This document shows positions 1-7,162 of a stretch of DNA of 34,028 nucleotides, in pieces. The notes beneath the pieces were generated by a model. It ran no database searches. It saw only the letters and a program-made list of their open reading frames with translations, and had not been told where the DNA came from. Numbering within the stretch: position 1 is the first letter of the stretch; every line of letters starts with the position of its first letter. The stretch is taken from assembly GCA_900317095.1 (NCBI GenBank), contig ONFL01000083.1, positions 1-34,028 on the forward strand, in the 5' to 3' direction. Position numbers and translations under genes: made by a program. The DNA is from an uncultured Eubacteriales bacterium. Its GTDB lineage: Bacteria; Bacillota; Clostridia; Lachnospirales; Lachnospiraceae.

Positions 1-471
1 CCGCTCGCCAGGCAGGAGCAGCAGAAGTGGTTCCGCCGCCAGCTGGATCTGGCCCGCCGGACCCATCTTCCGGTGATCATCCATTCCCGGGAGGCGGCAG
101 CCGACACTCTGGCGATCGCCAGGGAAGAGAAGCTGGGGGATATCGGCGGCGTCATCCACTGCTTTTCCTACTCGAAGGAAATGGCTCGGGAATACCTTTC
201 CATGGGCATGTTCCTGGGGATCGGCGGCGTTCTGACCTACAAGAACGCCCGGGTGCTGAAGGAGGTTGTGGACTATGCTCCCATGGAGAATCTGGTTCTG
301 GAGACGGACTGCCCCTACCTGACCCCGGTTCCCAACCGCGGAAAGCGCAACAGTTCCCTCAATATCCCCTATGTAGTCAGCGAGATCGCCCGCATAAAGG
401 GCATTTCCAGGGAGAAGGTGGAAGAGATCACCTGGGATAATGCCCTGCGGCTTTACCGGATGGACAGCTGA
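1..471 (+). CDS. tatD: TatD-family metal-dependent hydrolase (DNase), 3' part only
   Basis: The reading frame is open from base 1 to the TGA at 469-471, giving the last 156 residues; the start lies upstream of the window. TatD proteins are TIM-barrel, two-metal hydrolases with 3'-5' exonuclease or related phosphodiesterase activity in the cytoplasm. Family motifs visible in order are PVIIHSREA, then GGVIHCFSYS, then the C-terminal metal-site motif ETDCPYLTP, followed by the usual NIPYVV helix and a W-DNALRLY ending. rsmA follows after a single base. In many Firmicutes rnmV (RNase M5) sits between these two genes and it is absent here. Confidence in the family is high; substrate specificity within the family cannot be told. 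Confidence 0.93.
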   Translation, partial: PLARQEQQKWFRRQLDLARRTHLPVIIHSREAAADTLAIAREEKLGDIGGVIHCFSYSKEMAREYLSMGMFLGIGGVLTYKNARVLKEVVDYAPMENLVLETDCPYLTPVPNRGKRNSSLNIPYVVSEIARIKGISREKVEEITWDNALRLYRMDS

Positions 472-472
472 T

Positions 473-1336
473 ATGGAGAAATTATCGAATCCGCAGACCA
501 CGATCGCTGTTCTGCAGAAATACCAGATCCGCTTCCAGAAAAGGTTCGGCCAGAATTTTCTGATAGATCCTCATGTCCTGGAAAAGATCATTGCCGGTGC
601 GGGCATCAGCAATGAGGACATGGTCCTGGAGATCGGGCCGGGCATCGGGACCATGACCCAGTACCTGGCCGAGGCGGCGGGAAAGGTCGTGGCTGTAGAG
701 ATAGACCGCAATCTTCTGCCGGTCCTGGGCGACACGCTGGCCGGATATGACAATGTGCGGGTGATTAGCGGCGACATCATGAAACTGGATCTGCTGCAGC
801 TTGTCCGTGAGGAGAACGGCGGCCGGCCCATAAAGGTGGCCGCGAACCTTCCCTACTACATCACAACGCCGATCATCATGAAGCTTTTCGAGGAAAGCGT
901 CCCGCTGGATAATGTGACCGTGATGGTGCAGAAGGAAGTGGCTGCCCGCATGAAGGCAGGACCCGGCTCCAAGGACTACGGAGCCCTGTCCCTGGCGGTC
1001 CAGTATTATGCTGAGCCCTATATAGTGGCAAATGTTCCCAGGAACTGCTTTATCCCCAGGCCGAACGTCGATTCGGCGGTCATCCGCCTGACGCGGCTGC
1101 CGCATCCGCCGGTGGACCCGCAAGATGAAGCACTGATGTTTGCCATCATCCGGGCCTCCTTCGGCCAGAGGCGCAAGACACTGGTCAACAGTGTCAGCGC
1201 GGGGACAGATATCAGCAGGGAGGATCTGGCCTGGGCCCTGGAGGCGGCAGGACTGCCGGCGGCTGTGCGGGGAGAGGCACTTTCACTGGAGCAGTTCGCC
1301 CTGCTTACCAGGCAGGTCCTGAAGCTGAGGACCTGA
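473..1336 (+). CDS. rsmA: 16S rRNA (adenine1518-N6/adenine1519-N6)-dimethyltransferase RsmA (KsgA)
   Basis: RsmA dimethylates two adjacent adenines in the 3' hairpin of 16S rRNA during late small-subunit assembly, using S-adenosylmethionine. From the ATG at 473 the protein has 287 residues, the usual size. Visible motifs are the KsgA signature FGQNFL (about 26-30), the SAM-binding loop EIGPGIGT (53-60), the acidic ribose-binding VEIDR (75-79), and the catalytic NLPYYITTPI (125-134). The frame stays open to base 440, but the extra residues would overlap tatD, and ATG 473 sits one base after the tatD stop, typical of translational coupling. The two genes probably form one transcript ending at the hairpin at 1395-1435. 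Confidence 0.95.
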   Translation: MEKLSNPQTTIAVLQKYQIRFQKRFGQNFLIDPHVLEKIIAGAGISNEDMVLEIGPGIGTMTQYLAEAAGKVVAVEIDRNLLPVLGDTLAGYDNVRVISGDIMKLDLLQLVREENGGRPIKVAANLPYYITTPIIMKLFEESVPLDNVTVMVQKEVAARMKAGPGSKDYGALSLAVQYYAEPYIVANVPRNCFIPRPNVDSAVIRLTRLPHPPVDPQDEALMFAIIRASFGQRRKTLVNSVSAGTDISREDLAWALEAAGLPAAVRGEALSLEQFALLTRQVLKLRT

Positions 1337-1394
1337 TAAAAAGAGATGAAACGCGCTGCCCGCGTAAATAATACAAAGCCGCGGGATGCGGCAT

Positions 1395-1435
1395 GAACCG
1401 TGGAGGAATTTTTTGTTTCTTCACGGTTTTTTTTA
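1395..1435 (+). terminator. Rho-independent terminator after rsmA
   Basis: Inverted arms AACCGTG (1396-1402) and CACGGTT (1422-1428) are followed by an unbroken run of T. The hairpin separates the tatD-rsmA unit from the polyamine transport unit. Confidence 0.75.
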
Positions 1436-1485
1436 TATGCGGATATACGGGACAGGCCGGCGAATTTTTGACGCGGTGCACAAAA

Positions 1486-1553
1486 CTAAACTTTATGTTT
1501 AGAAATACTTGACTTTTTTCACACTTTTTTTATAATTAGTTTGTTTAGAAATA
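1486..1553 (+). promoter_or_regulatory. Promoter and probable operator of the XRE-cupin/pot unit
   Basis: A near-consensus sigma-A promoter is visible: TTGACT (1509-1514), a 16-base spacer, TATAAT (1531-1536). Just upstream is a perfect inverted repeat, CTAAAC (1486-1491) and GTTTAG (1497-1502), spaced by five bases. The 12-base word TGTTTAGAAATA occurs at 1496-1507 and again at 1542-1553, close to the expected transcription start. Repeated GTTTAG half-sites bracketing the promoter suggest binding by the regulator encoded immediately downstream. The promoter is read directly; the operator role is inference. Confidence 0.7.
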
Positions 1554-1615
1554 GAAAACAAATAGTTTACAATATGTCGGCTGCGGCAGCCGGTAAGAAG
1601 GAAGGGACCGGACAG

Positions 1616-2149
1616 ATGGATATCGGGGACAGGATAAGACGGCTCCGGAAGACAAACGGGCTTACGCTGCAGGAGCTGGCGGACCGCAGTGAGCTCACAA
1701 AGGGATTTCTCTCCCAGGTGGAACGGAATCTTACGTCGCCTTCTATAGCGACTCTGATAGATATCCTGGAAGCTCTTGGGACGACGCCGGCGGAATTTTT
1801 CCGCGAGGACCGGGAGGAACAGATTGTGTTCACGTCCAGAGACTTTTTCGTAAAGGAAGAGGAGGACTACGGCGTCACCTTCATTGTGCCCAACGCACAG
1901 AAGAATATGATGGAGCCGATCGTGCTGACCCTGAAGGGCGGCGGGATCTCACCGCAGTATGAACCTATGGAAGCCGAGGAGTTCGGCTATGTCCTTGCCG
2001 GCAAGATAGAACTGCATTACGGCAGCAGGGTCTTTTCCGTAAGGAAAGGACAGAGCTTTTATTTTCCCTGCGATCAGGTGCATTATCTGAAGAATCCCGG
2101 CAGCAGCGAAGCAAAAGTCATCTGGGTGACCAGTCCGCCCTCATTTTAA
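1616..2149 (+). CDS. XRE-family regulator with C-terminal cupin domain (polyamine-linked type)
   Basis: A cytoplasmic DNA-binding regulator of 177 residues. An N-terminal lambda-repressor-type helix-turn-helix covers about residues 3-60 ([18 protein letters not shown], then GFLSQVERN). A C-terminal cupin barrel covers about 100-175 ([32 protein letters not shown]), probably the effector-sensing part. I chose ATG 1616 because AAGGAAGGG lies at the right distance and [11 protein letters not shown] is the normal start of this family; the frame continues upstream to 1541 without a good ribosome site. XRE-cupin proteins upstream of potABCD are common in Clostridia and in related systems (PuuR) answer to polyamines. 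The gene lies 23 bases before potA, so regulator and transporter are probably co-transcribed. Confidence 0.88.
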   Translation: MDIGDRIRRLRKTNGLTLQELADRSELTKGFLSQVERNLTSPSIATLIDILEALGTTPAEFFREDREEQIVFTSRDFFVKEEEDYGVTFIVPNAQKNMMEPIVLTLKGGGISPQYEPMEAEEFGYVLAGKIELHYGSRVFSVRKGQSFYFPCDQVHYLKNPGSSEAKVIWVTSPPSF

Positions 2150-2172
2150 GAACACCCGATCTGGAGGAAGCC

Positions 2173-3216
2173 ATGGATAAGATCATAGAATTGAAAAATC
2201 TGACAAAAAATTACGGAGACCAGCAGGTCCTGCGCGGCATTAATCTGGACATCCATCAGAATGAGTTCCTGACCCTGCTGGGGCCCAGCGGCTGCGGCAA
2301 GACCACGACCCTGCGCATCATCGCCGGCTTTGAGGAACCCAGCAGCGGCCAGGTCCTCTTTGACGGCATGGACATTACGCCGGTTCCCTCCTACAAGAGG
2401 GAGGTCAACACTGTTTTCCAGAAATACGCCCTCTTTCCCCATATGAACGTATTCGACAACGTGGCCTTCGGCCTCAATATCCGCAAGATAGACAAGAATG
2501 TGGTCAAGACCAAAGTGGACCGCATGCTTGCCCTGGTGGGGCTGGCGGATTTCGGGACACGGGATGTGACCCGGCTTTCCGGAGGGCAGCAGCAGCGCGT
2601 GGCCATAGCCCGGGCCCTGGTAAATGAACCCAAGGTCCTGCTGCTGGATGAGCCGCTGGGCGCCCTGGATGCCAAGCTGCGCAAGGAGATGCAGGTGGAG
2701 CTGAAAAAGATCCAGCAGGAAGTGGGCATCACATTTGTCTTCGTAACCCACGACCAGGAGGAGGCGCTGACCATGTCCGACACGGTGGTCGTCCTCAACG
2801 AGGGAACGATCCAGCAGATCGGCACCCCCATAGATATATACAATGAACCCGAGAACCGCTTTGTGGCCAATTTTATAGGCGAGTCCAATATCATAGACGG
2901 TATCATGAACCATGATCTTCTGGTTACATTCGATGACGTGCAGTTTGAATGCGTGGACAAGGGCTTTCCGGAAAATGAGCCTGTCGATGTTGTTCTGCGT
3001 CCGGAAGATATCGATATCGTAAAACCCGAAGACGGAAAGCTGACCGGCGTGGTCCGCTCTGTCGTTTTCAAGGGCGTCCACTACGAGATCAGCGTTGAGA
3101 CAAAATACCGTACATATAAGATCCACACTACAGATTACTGCGCGGTGGGAACGCCGGTAGGGCTGACCCTGACGCCGGATGATATCCACATCATGTGGAA
3201 GATGGGGAGCTATTAA
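2173..3216 (+). CDS. potA: Spermidine/putrescine ABC transporter, ATP-binding protein PotA
   Basis: The ATPase of a polyamine importer, 347 residues, acting on the inner face of the membrane. Visible are Walker [10 protein letters not shown] (37-45), Q-loop [12 protein letters not shown] signature LSGGQ (135-139), Walker B LLLDEP (156-161), the D-loop, and the switch histidine in VTHDQEEAL (H193). The C-terminal ~110 residues form the TOBE-type regulatory domain typical of PotA/MalK-like subunits ([12 protein letters not shown]). The start has a strong GGAGGAAG site. Its stop overlaps the potB start as TAATG, indicating translational coupling. The identity of potB and of the fused potCD gene supports polyamine rather than another substrate. 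Confidence 0.95.
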   Translation: MDKIIELKNLTKNYGDQQVLRGINLDIHQNEFLTLLGPSGCGKTTTLRIIAGFEEPSSGQVLFDGMDITPVPSYKREVNTVFQKYALFPHMNVFDNVAFGLNIRKIDKNVVKTKVDRMLALVGLADFGTRDVTRLSGGQQQRVAIARALVNEPKVLLLDEPLGALDAKLRKEMQVELKKIQQEVGITFVFVTHDQEEALTMSDTVVVLNEGTIQQIGTPIDIYNEPENRFVANFIGESNIIDGIMNHDLLVTFDDVQFECVDKGFPENEPVDVVLRPEDIDIVKPEDGKLTGVVRSVVFKGVHYEISVETKYRTYKIHTTDYCAVGTPVGLTLTPDDIHIMWKMGSY

Positions 3217-4043
3217 TGAAAGAGTACAGAAAGCTGTCAATTCCTTATCTGGTCTGGACTGTTATATTCATAGTGATCCCGCTGATCCTGATCGTGCTCT
3301 ATGCCTTTACGGTCGGGGGCAATCCGGTGCGGACCCTGAATTTTACCCTGTCCAATTTTGCCAAGGTCAATGAGCCGACCTATATCCGGGTCTTTATAAA
3401 ATCGCTGGAGCTGGGCGTGCTGACGACGGCCATCTGCCTCTTTGCAGGCTATCCTCTGGCCTATATCATATCAAGATTTCCGGACGAGCAGCAGGATATC
3501 CTCATACTGGTGGTTACCATCCCCACCTGGATCAATATGCTGCTGCGCACATATGCCTGGATGAACCTGCTTTCCGATAACGGCATTATAAACGGTCTGC
3601 TGGCGAAGCTGGGCCTGGGCAGCCTGCATATGATGTATACAGACTTCGCGGTGATCATCGGCATGGTCTGCAACTTCATGCCCTTTATGATCATACCCAT
3701 CCACACATCTCTGCAGAAGATGGATCCCTCCCTGATAGAGGCTGCCATGGATCTGGGGGCCAGCCCTCTGCAGACATTCCGCAAGATCATCCTGCGCCTG
3801 TCCATGCCGGGCGTGATCAACGGGATCGTCATGGTATTTCTGATGGGCATTTCCTCCTTCGTCATCCCCAAGCTGCTGGGCGGCGGACAGTATGTGCTCA
3901 TAGGAAATCTCATAGAATCCCAGTTTATAACCGTGGGAGACTGGAACTTCGGTTCAGCCATCTCCACCATCCTGGCGGTCATCATCCTTATTGCCATGCG
4001 GCTGATGAAGAAGATGGACCTCAAGGAAGCGGACGGGGAATAG
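3216..4043 (+). CDS. potB: Spermidine/putrescine ABC transporter permease PotB
   Basis: An integral membrane permease of 275 residues with six predicted hydrophobic segments. The first follows KEYRKLSIPYLVWTVIFIVIPL, and the EAA loop that contacts PotA is visible as EAAMDLGASPLQTFRKIILRLSMPG. I chose ATG 3216, which overlaps the potA stop, rather than the upstream in-frame ATG 3195; GGGGAG precedes it at a suitable distance. PotB pairs with the PotC half of the next gene to form the membrane channel. Confidence 0.94.
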   Translation: MKEYRKLSIPYLVWTVIFIVIPLILIVLYAFTVGGNPVRTLNFTLSNFAKVNEPTYIRVFIKSLELGVLTTAICLFAGYPLAYIISRFPDEQQDILILVVTIPTWINMLLRTYAWMNLLSDNGIINGLLAKLGLGSLHMMYTDFAVIIGMVCNFMPFMIIPIHTSLQKMDPSLIEAAMDLGASPLQTFRKIILRLSMPGVINGIVMVFLMGISSFVIPKLLGGGQYVLIGNLIESQFITVGDWNFGSAISTILAVIILIAMRLMKKMDLKEADGE

Positions 4044-4053
4044 GAGGCAGGGC

Positions 4054-5925
4054 ATGCAGAAAAAGTCAAAAGGAATCTTTTCGAAGATATACATCGCTCT
4101 GTGCTTTGCTTTCTTTTACCTGCCGATCGTGGTAACCATCGTCTTTTCCTTCAACTCTTCCAAGTCTCTCTCGAATTTTACGGGATTTTCCCTGCGCTGG
4201 TATGCTTCCCTGCTGCAGAACGGAGAGGTTGTCAAGGCAGTCTATGTGTCTGTTACCATAGCGGTGCTGGCAACGATCATTTCCACGGTCCTGGGAACGA
4301 TCACCGCCATCGGCCTGTCAAAAACCAGAAAGATCCTCCGGGACGCGATGCTGAGCCTGAATGATATCCCCATCCTCAACCCGGATATTGTTACGGCTAT
4401 TTCTCTGATGCTGCTCTTCTCCTCCCTGGGAATGGAGAAGGGCTATATGACCATGCTGCTGGCCCATATAGGCTTCTGTACGCCCTTTGTCATAACAAGC
4501 GTCTATCCCAAGGTGAGAGGACTGGATCCCAGCCTGGCCGATGCTGCCATGGATCTGGGCGCCACGCCCTTCCAGGCTCTGACAAAGGTCATCCTGCCTA
4601 TCCTGCGGCCGGGCATTTTCGCGGGCATTCTGCTGTCCTTTACCATGTCCTTCGATGACTTCGTCATTTCCTACTTTGTATCCGGAAACGGCGTAAAAAA
4701 TATTTCCATCGTGGTCTACAACATGACAAAGCGCATCAATTCGACCATCAACGCCCTGTCTACCCTGGTGATCCTTGTCATTATCCTGGTGCTGGTCGCA
4801 TTCAGGATCCTGCCCAGGGTCCACAGGAAGAGGCATCCTGAGGAGGCGGGCAAAGACAAGAGCAGGAAGAACCGCAATCTGGGTATCGGCATGGCCGCCC
4901 TGGCAGGTCTGCTGGTACTGGGGACCTGGGCAGCGGTCCACACCAGCGGAGCCAGCAGGGAGCTGCGGGTCTACAATGCCGGTGAGTACATGGATCTGGA
5001 CCTGCTCAAGGAATTTGAGCAGAAATACAACTGCACGGTCATCTACGAAACATTTGAATCAAATGAAACAATGTATACCAAGCTGCTGGCCGGTGATCAG
5101 TATGACATCCTGGTGCCCTCCGACTACATGATAGAGAGGCTGATAAAGGAAGATTACCTGCAGCCCCTGGACTGGGACCTGATAAGCAATAAGGACGCGA
5201 TAAACCCTGATGTACTTGGGAAGGACTATGATCCCGACAATACATACAGCGTGCCCTATTTCTGGGGAAATGTCGGCATCCTTTATGATAAGAGAGTGGT
5301 TTCCCAGGAGGATGCTGCCCAGGGCTGGGATCTGCTGATGAACCCCAAATACGCCGGCCGCCTTTATATGTATGATTCCGAGCGCGATTCCATGATGGTA
5401 GCCCTCAAGGCCCTGGGCTATTCCATGAACACCTCAGATCCGCAGCAGCTGCAGGAGGCCTACGATTGGCTCATTAAGCAGAGAGATACCATGAAGCCCA
5501 TCTATGCCGGCGACGATGTCATAGACAACATGATCTCCGGCAACAAGGCCATCGCTGTAGTTTATTCCGGCGACGCCACCTATATCATGTCCGAAAATCC
5601 CAATCTGGGCTACATCATGCCGGACCAGGGAACAAATCTCTGGTATGACGCCATGGTCATGACAAAGAGCTGCCGCAATACGGAGCTGGCCGAGGAGTTT
5701 ATGGACTTTTTCCTGGAGAAGGACAATGCCCTGCGCAACACGCAGTTTGTCGGCTATTCATCTCCCGTGGAATCTGTCTATGAACAGATGCAGAATGAGG
5801 ATTACGAGGGCATCTCCGCTTACGTGCCGCGGGTCGGCTATGAGAAGGATGAAATATTCCACTATCAGGATGCAGAGACCAAAAAGCTTTTTGCCCAGCT
5901 GTGGACAAAAGTCAAAGCCCAGTAG
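4054..5925 (+). CDS. potCD: Fused polyamine permease PotC and substrate-binding protein PotD
   Basis: A 623-residue single frame joining two normally separate subunits. Residues 1-255 are a PotC-type permease with the EAA loop AAMDLGATPFQALTKVILP (164-182). A basic, charged linker follows (about 256-275), then a hydrophobic segment at about 276-294 that probably re-enters the membrane in place of the PotD signal peptide. From about 300 on it is a periplasmic-binding-type domain (LRVYNAGEYMDLDLLKEFEQ, then IVPSDYMIERL-like and DAMVMTKSC), matching PotD. The binding protein is thus tethered to the permease on the outer face. There is no frameshift or stop in the linker region. The unit ends at the strong hairpin at 5974-6010. 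Fusions like this occur in some Clostridia; how common they are I cannot check. Confidence 0.92.
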   Translation: MQKKSKGIFSKIYIALCFAFFYLPIVVTIVFSFNSSKSLSNFTGFSLRWYASLLQNGEVVKAVYVSVTIAVLATIISTVLGTITAIGLSKTRKILRDAMLSLNDIPILNPDIVTAISLMLLFSSLGMEKGYMTMLLAHIGFCTPFVITSVYPKVRGLDPSLADAAMDLGATPFQALTKVILPILRPGIFAGILLSFTMSFDDFVISYFVSGNGVKNISIVVYNMTKRINSTINALSTLVILVIILVLVAFRILPRVHRKRHPEEAGKDKSRKNRNLGIGMAALAGLLVLGTWAAVHTSGASRELRVYNAGEYMDLDLLKEFEQKYNCTVIYETFESNETMYTKLLAGDQYDILVPSDYMIERLIKEDYLQPLDWDLISNKDAINPDVLGKDYDPDNTYSVPYFWGNVGILYDKRVVSQEDAAQGWDLLMNPKYAGRLYMYDSERDSMMVALKALGYSMNTSDPQQLQEAYDWLIKQRDTMKPIYAGDDVIDNMISGNKAIAVVYSGDATYIMSENPNLGYIMPDQGTNLWYDAMVMTKSCRNTELAEEFMDFFLEKDNALRNTQFVGYSSPVESVYEQMQNEDYEGISAYVPRVGYEKDEIFHYQDAETKKLFAQLWTKVKAQ

Positions 5926-5973
5926 GCAGCTGCAGCCGGACCGGGAACGGATATTACGGACTTTCGCAGCAGC

Positions 5974-6012
5974 AATAGGGCACCGCCATCAGCGCGGTGC
6001 CCTATTTTGTCT
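5974..6012 (+). terminator. Rho-independent terminator of the pot operon
   Basis: Arms AATAGGGCACCGC (5974-5986) and GCGGTGCCCTATT form a 13-base-pair stem with a short loop, followed by TTTGT. It isolates the pot operon from the iron region. Confidence 0.85.
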
Positions 6013-6024
6013 TCTGGCAGTTAT

Positions 6025-6039
6025 TGAAAATAATTATCA
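6025..6039. promoter_or_regulatory. Fur box 1 (7-1-7, one mismatch)
   Basis: TGAAAAT-A-ATTATCA matches the 7-1-7 Fur consensus TGATAAT-N-ATTATCA at 13 of 14 defined positions. It lies about 20 bases upstream of the -35 of the Fur-like gene promoter. Confidence 0.7.
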
Positions 6040-6054
6040 ATAGCCGCCACAGAA

Positions 6055-6105
6055 GTTAGTTGGCTTTAACCGACCCTCAATTTATAATAATGATAGTTGT
6101 TATCA
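6055..6105 (+). promoter_or_regulatory. Promoter of the Fur-like gene, with second Fur box over the start site
   Basis: The -35 TTGGCT (6060-6065) and -10 TATAAT (6083-6088) have 17-base spacing. Directly downstream, TGATAGT-T-GTTATCA (6091-6105) matches the 7-1-7 Fur consensus at 12 of 14 positions, placed so that a bound repressor would cover the transcription start. A separate motif, GTTAGTT followed by TTTAACC (6055-6071), overlaps the -35; a similar word occurs at two other promoters of this region. Confidence 0.7.
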
Positions 6106-6153
6106 AGTACATGCAGAATGATGCTGCCACCGGGAAAAGAGTGAGATCAGAAA

Positions 6154-6630
6154 GTGAAGGATTATGAGAATGGCGCAAGCCGGGATTTCCCGTCCGAAGA
6201 TAAATGGAGCGGCACAGACTCCCGCTTCCGGAGAGCGGACATCTCTGACGGCAGGGAACGCGTACAGGGGATGCTGCGCAAAAAAGGTTTTCGGGTGACC
6301 CGCCAGAGACAGATCATCCTGGATGTGATCTTTGATAATGATTGTTCCAGCTGCAAGGAGATTTATTATCTGGCGGCCCGCAAAGATCCGGGTATAGGCA
6401 TGGCAACGGTCTACCGCATGGTGAACACGCTGACGGAGATCGGTGTTCTGCAGGCGGCGGCGCTGCGGCCCGCGCAGGGCTGCGGTCTGGCAGCGGGTCT
6501 TGATATAGAGCTGAGCGACGGAGACGTGGTCCATCTGAATAAAGAAGAGACCATGAGTGTCATTAATACCATTCTGCGGCGGAAAGGGATCCGAGATAAC
6601 CGCCCGGTCCGGGGCCTGCGCCTGAAGTAG
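6154..6630 (+). CDS. Fur-family winged-helix regulator with divergent, metal-ligand-poor C-terminus
   Basis: 158 residues from GTG 6154, the first possible start after an in-frame TGA at 6142; ATG 6271 (119 residues) is the alternative, and neither has a strong ribosome site. The DNA-binding half is clearly Fur-like: LRKKGFRVTRQRQIILDVI, then EIYYLAARKDPGIGMATVYRMVNTLTEIGVL (about residues 41-107). After the wing the protein departs from the family. The normal HHHHLICxxC-type metal-binding and dimerisation half is missing, and only a short stretch rich in D/E with one H (LDIELSDGDVVHLNKEE) and a basic tail follows. Canonical Fur is near 140-150 residues with several His/Cys ligands. It could be a metal-independent or differently sensing member. 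Two Fur boxes upstream imply control by Fur or by itself. It has its own terminator at 6677-6707. Confidence 0.8.
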   Translation: MKDYENGASRDFPSEDKWSGTDSRFRRADISDGRERVQGMLRKKGFRVTRQRQIILDVIFDNDCSSCKEIYYLAARKDPGIGMATVYRMVNTLTEIGVLQAAALRPAQGCGLAAGLDIELSDGDVVHLNKEETMSVINTILRRKGIRDNRPVRGLRLK

Positions 6631-6676
6631 ATCTGCTAAAGAGACACGGTATGCAGAGTATAAGAGAATATCTGGC

Positions 6677-6707
6677 GGGAGATGCAGGCACTGCTTTCTC
6701 CCTTTTT
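6677..6707 (+). terminator. Rho-independent terminator after the Fur-like gene
   Basis: Arms GGGAGA (6677-6682) with GCAG, and CTGC with TCTCCC (6697-6702), form a stem with a small internal bulge, followed by TTTTT. It separates the regulator from the DUF6110/ATPase genes, which have their own promoter. Confidence 0.75.
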
Positions 6708-6742
6708 GTCGCTGTTGATAGAATTTCATCAATAAGCGGAAC

Positions 6743-6830
6743 GGTTAGTTTCTGTTCGATTCCGCGATGATGCTATAATCCTTTTAACAGCAAAAATCAT
6801 TAATACGCAGCCGCTGTGCTGCGATTTTTT
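6743..6830 (+). promoter_or_regulatory. Promoter and leader of the DUF6110-ATPase operon, with terminator-like hairpin
   Basis: An extended -10, TGCTATAAT (TATAAT at 6774-6779), is clear; the -35 position (6751-6756, TCTGTT) is poor, as is usual for extended -10 promoters. GGTTAGTTTCTGTT (6743-6756) covers that -35. In the leader, CGCAGC (6806-6811) and GCTGCG (6818-6823) form a six-pair stem with a six-base loop followed by ATTTTTT (6824-6830). The hairpin ends about 23 bases before the start codon, leaving AAAGAAAGGACGG as ribosome site. It has the shape of an intrinsic terminator inside the leader, so attenuation is possible. Confidence 0.6.
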
Positions 6831-6853
6831 ATTAAAGAAAGGACGGATGTTTT

Positions 6854-7147
6854 ATGTTTAACTGGCGTGGATTTGTTTGTGGTGTACTGGCAGGAACTGT
6901 AGGGATCCATATTCTCTCAAGCCGCGAGGCTAAGACGGTATATGCTCATGTAGGAGCCGCTATCCTGCATGGAAAGGATGATATCGTAAAGCAGGGGCAG
7001 ATCCTGCAGGAGAACTGCGCTGATATCGGAGCCCGCGCGAAGAAGATAAATGAAGAGAGCTACGCGAAAGAAAGAGAAAGCATGATCAGCAACGTTTACG
7101 AGAAGAAGGCAGAACAGGAAGCGGCCCAGGCAGAGTCAGCGCAGTAA
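6854..7147 (+). CDS. DUF6110 family small membrane-anchored protein (ferrosome-type partner candidate)
   Basis: 97 residues. An N-terminal hydrophobic helix spans about residues 5-24 (FVCGVLAGTVGIHILSS). A conserved-looking REAKTVYAHVGAAILHGKD stretch follows, then a long charged helical tail with Gln, Glu and Ala, likely coiled coil. I recognise it as DUF6110, a Firmicute family found next to heavy-metal P-type ATPases; its biochemical role is not established to my knowledge. It lies 15 bases before the P-type ATPase with its own GAAAGGACGG site, so they form one operon. In ferrosome loci a small hydrophobic protein, FezA, accompanies the FezB ATPase; this protein occupies that position, but equating the two is inference. 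Confidence 0.75.
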   Translation: MFNWRGFVCGVLAGTVGIHILSSREAKTVYAHVGAAILHGKDDIVKQGQILQENCADIGARAKKINEESYAKERESMISNVYEKKAEQEAAQAESAQ

Positions 7148-7162
7148 GGAGCGGGGCTGCAT

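Noticed and set aside
2146-3240. Long open frame opposite potA (364 codons)
   Set aside because: It mirrors the codon structure of potA, has no ribosome site and no recognisable domain; potA is certain.
6716-6731. TGATAGAATTTCATCA as a fourth Fur box before the DUF6110 gene
   Set aside because: It is an imperfect 16-base palindrome that does not fit the 7-1-7 spacing and matches the consensus only at the ends; kept as a possible, not a called, site.
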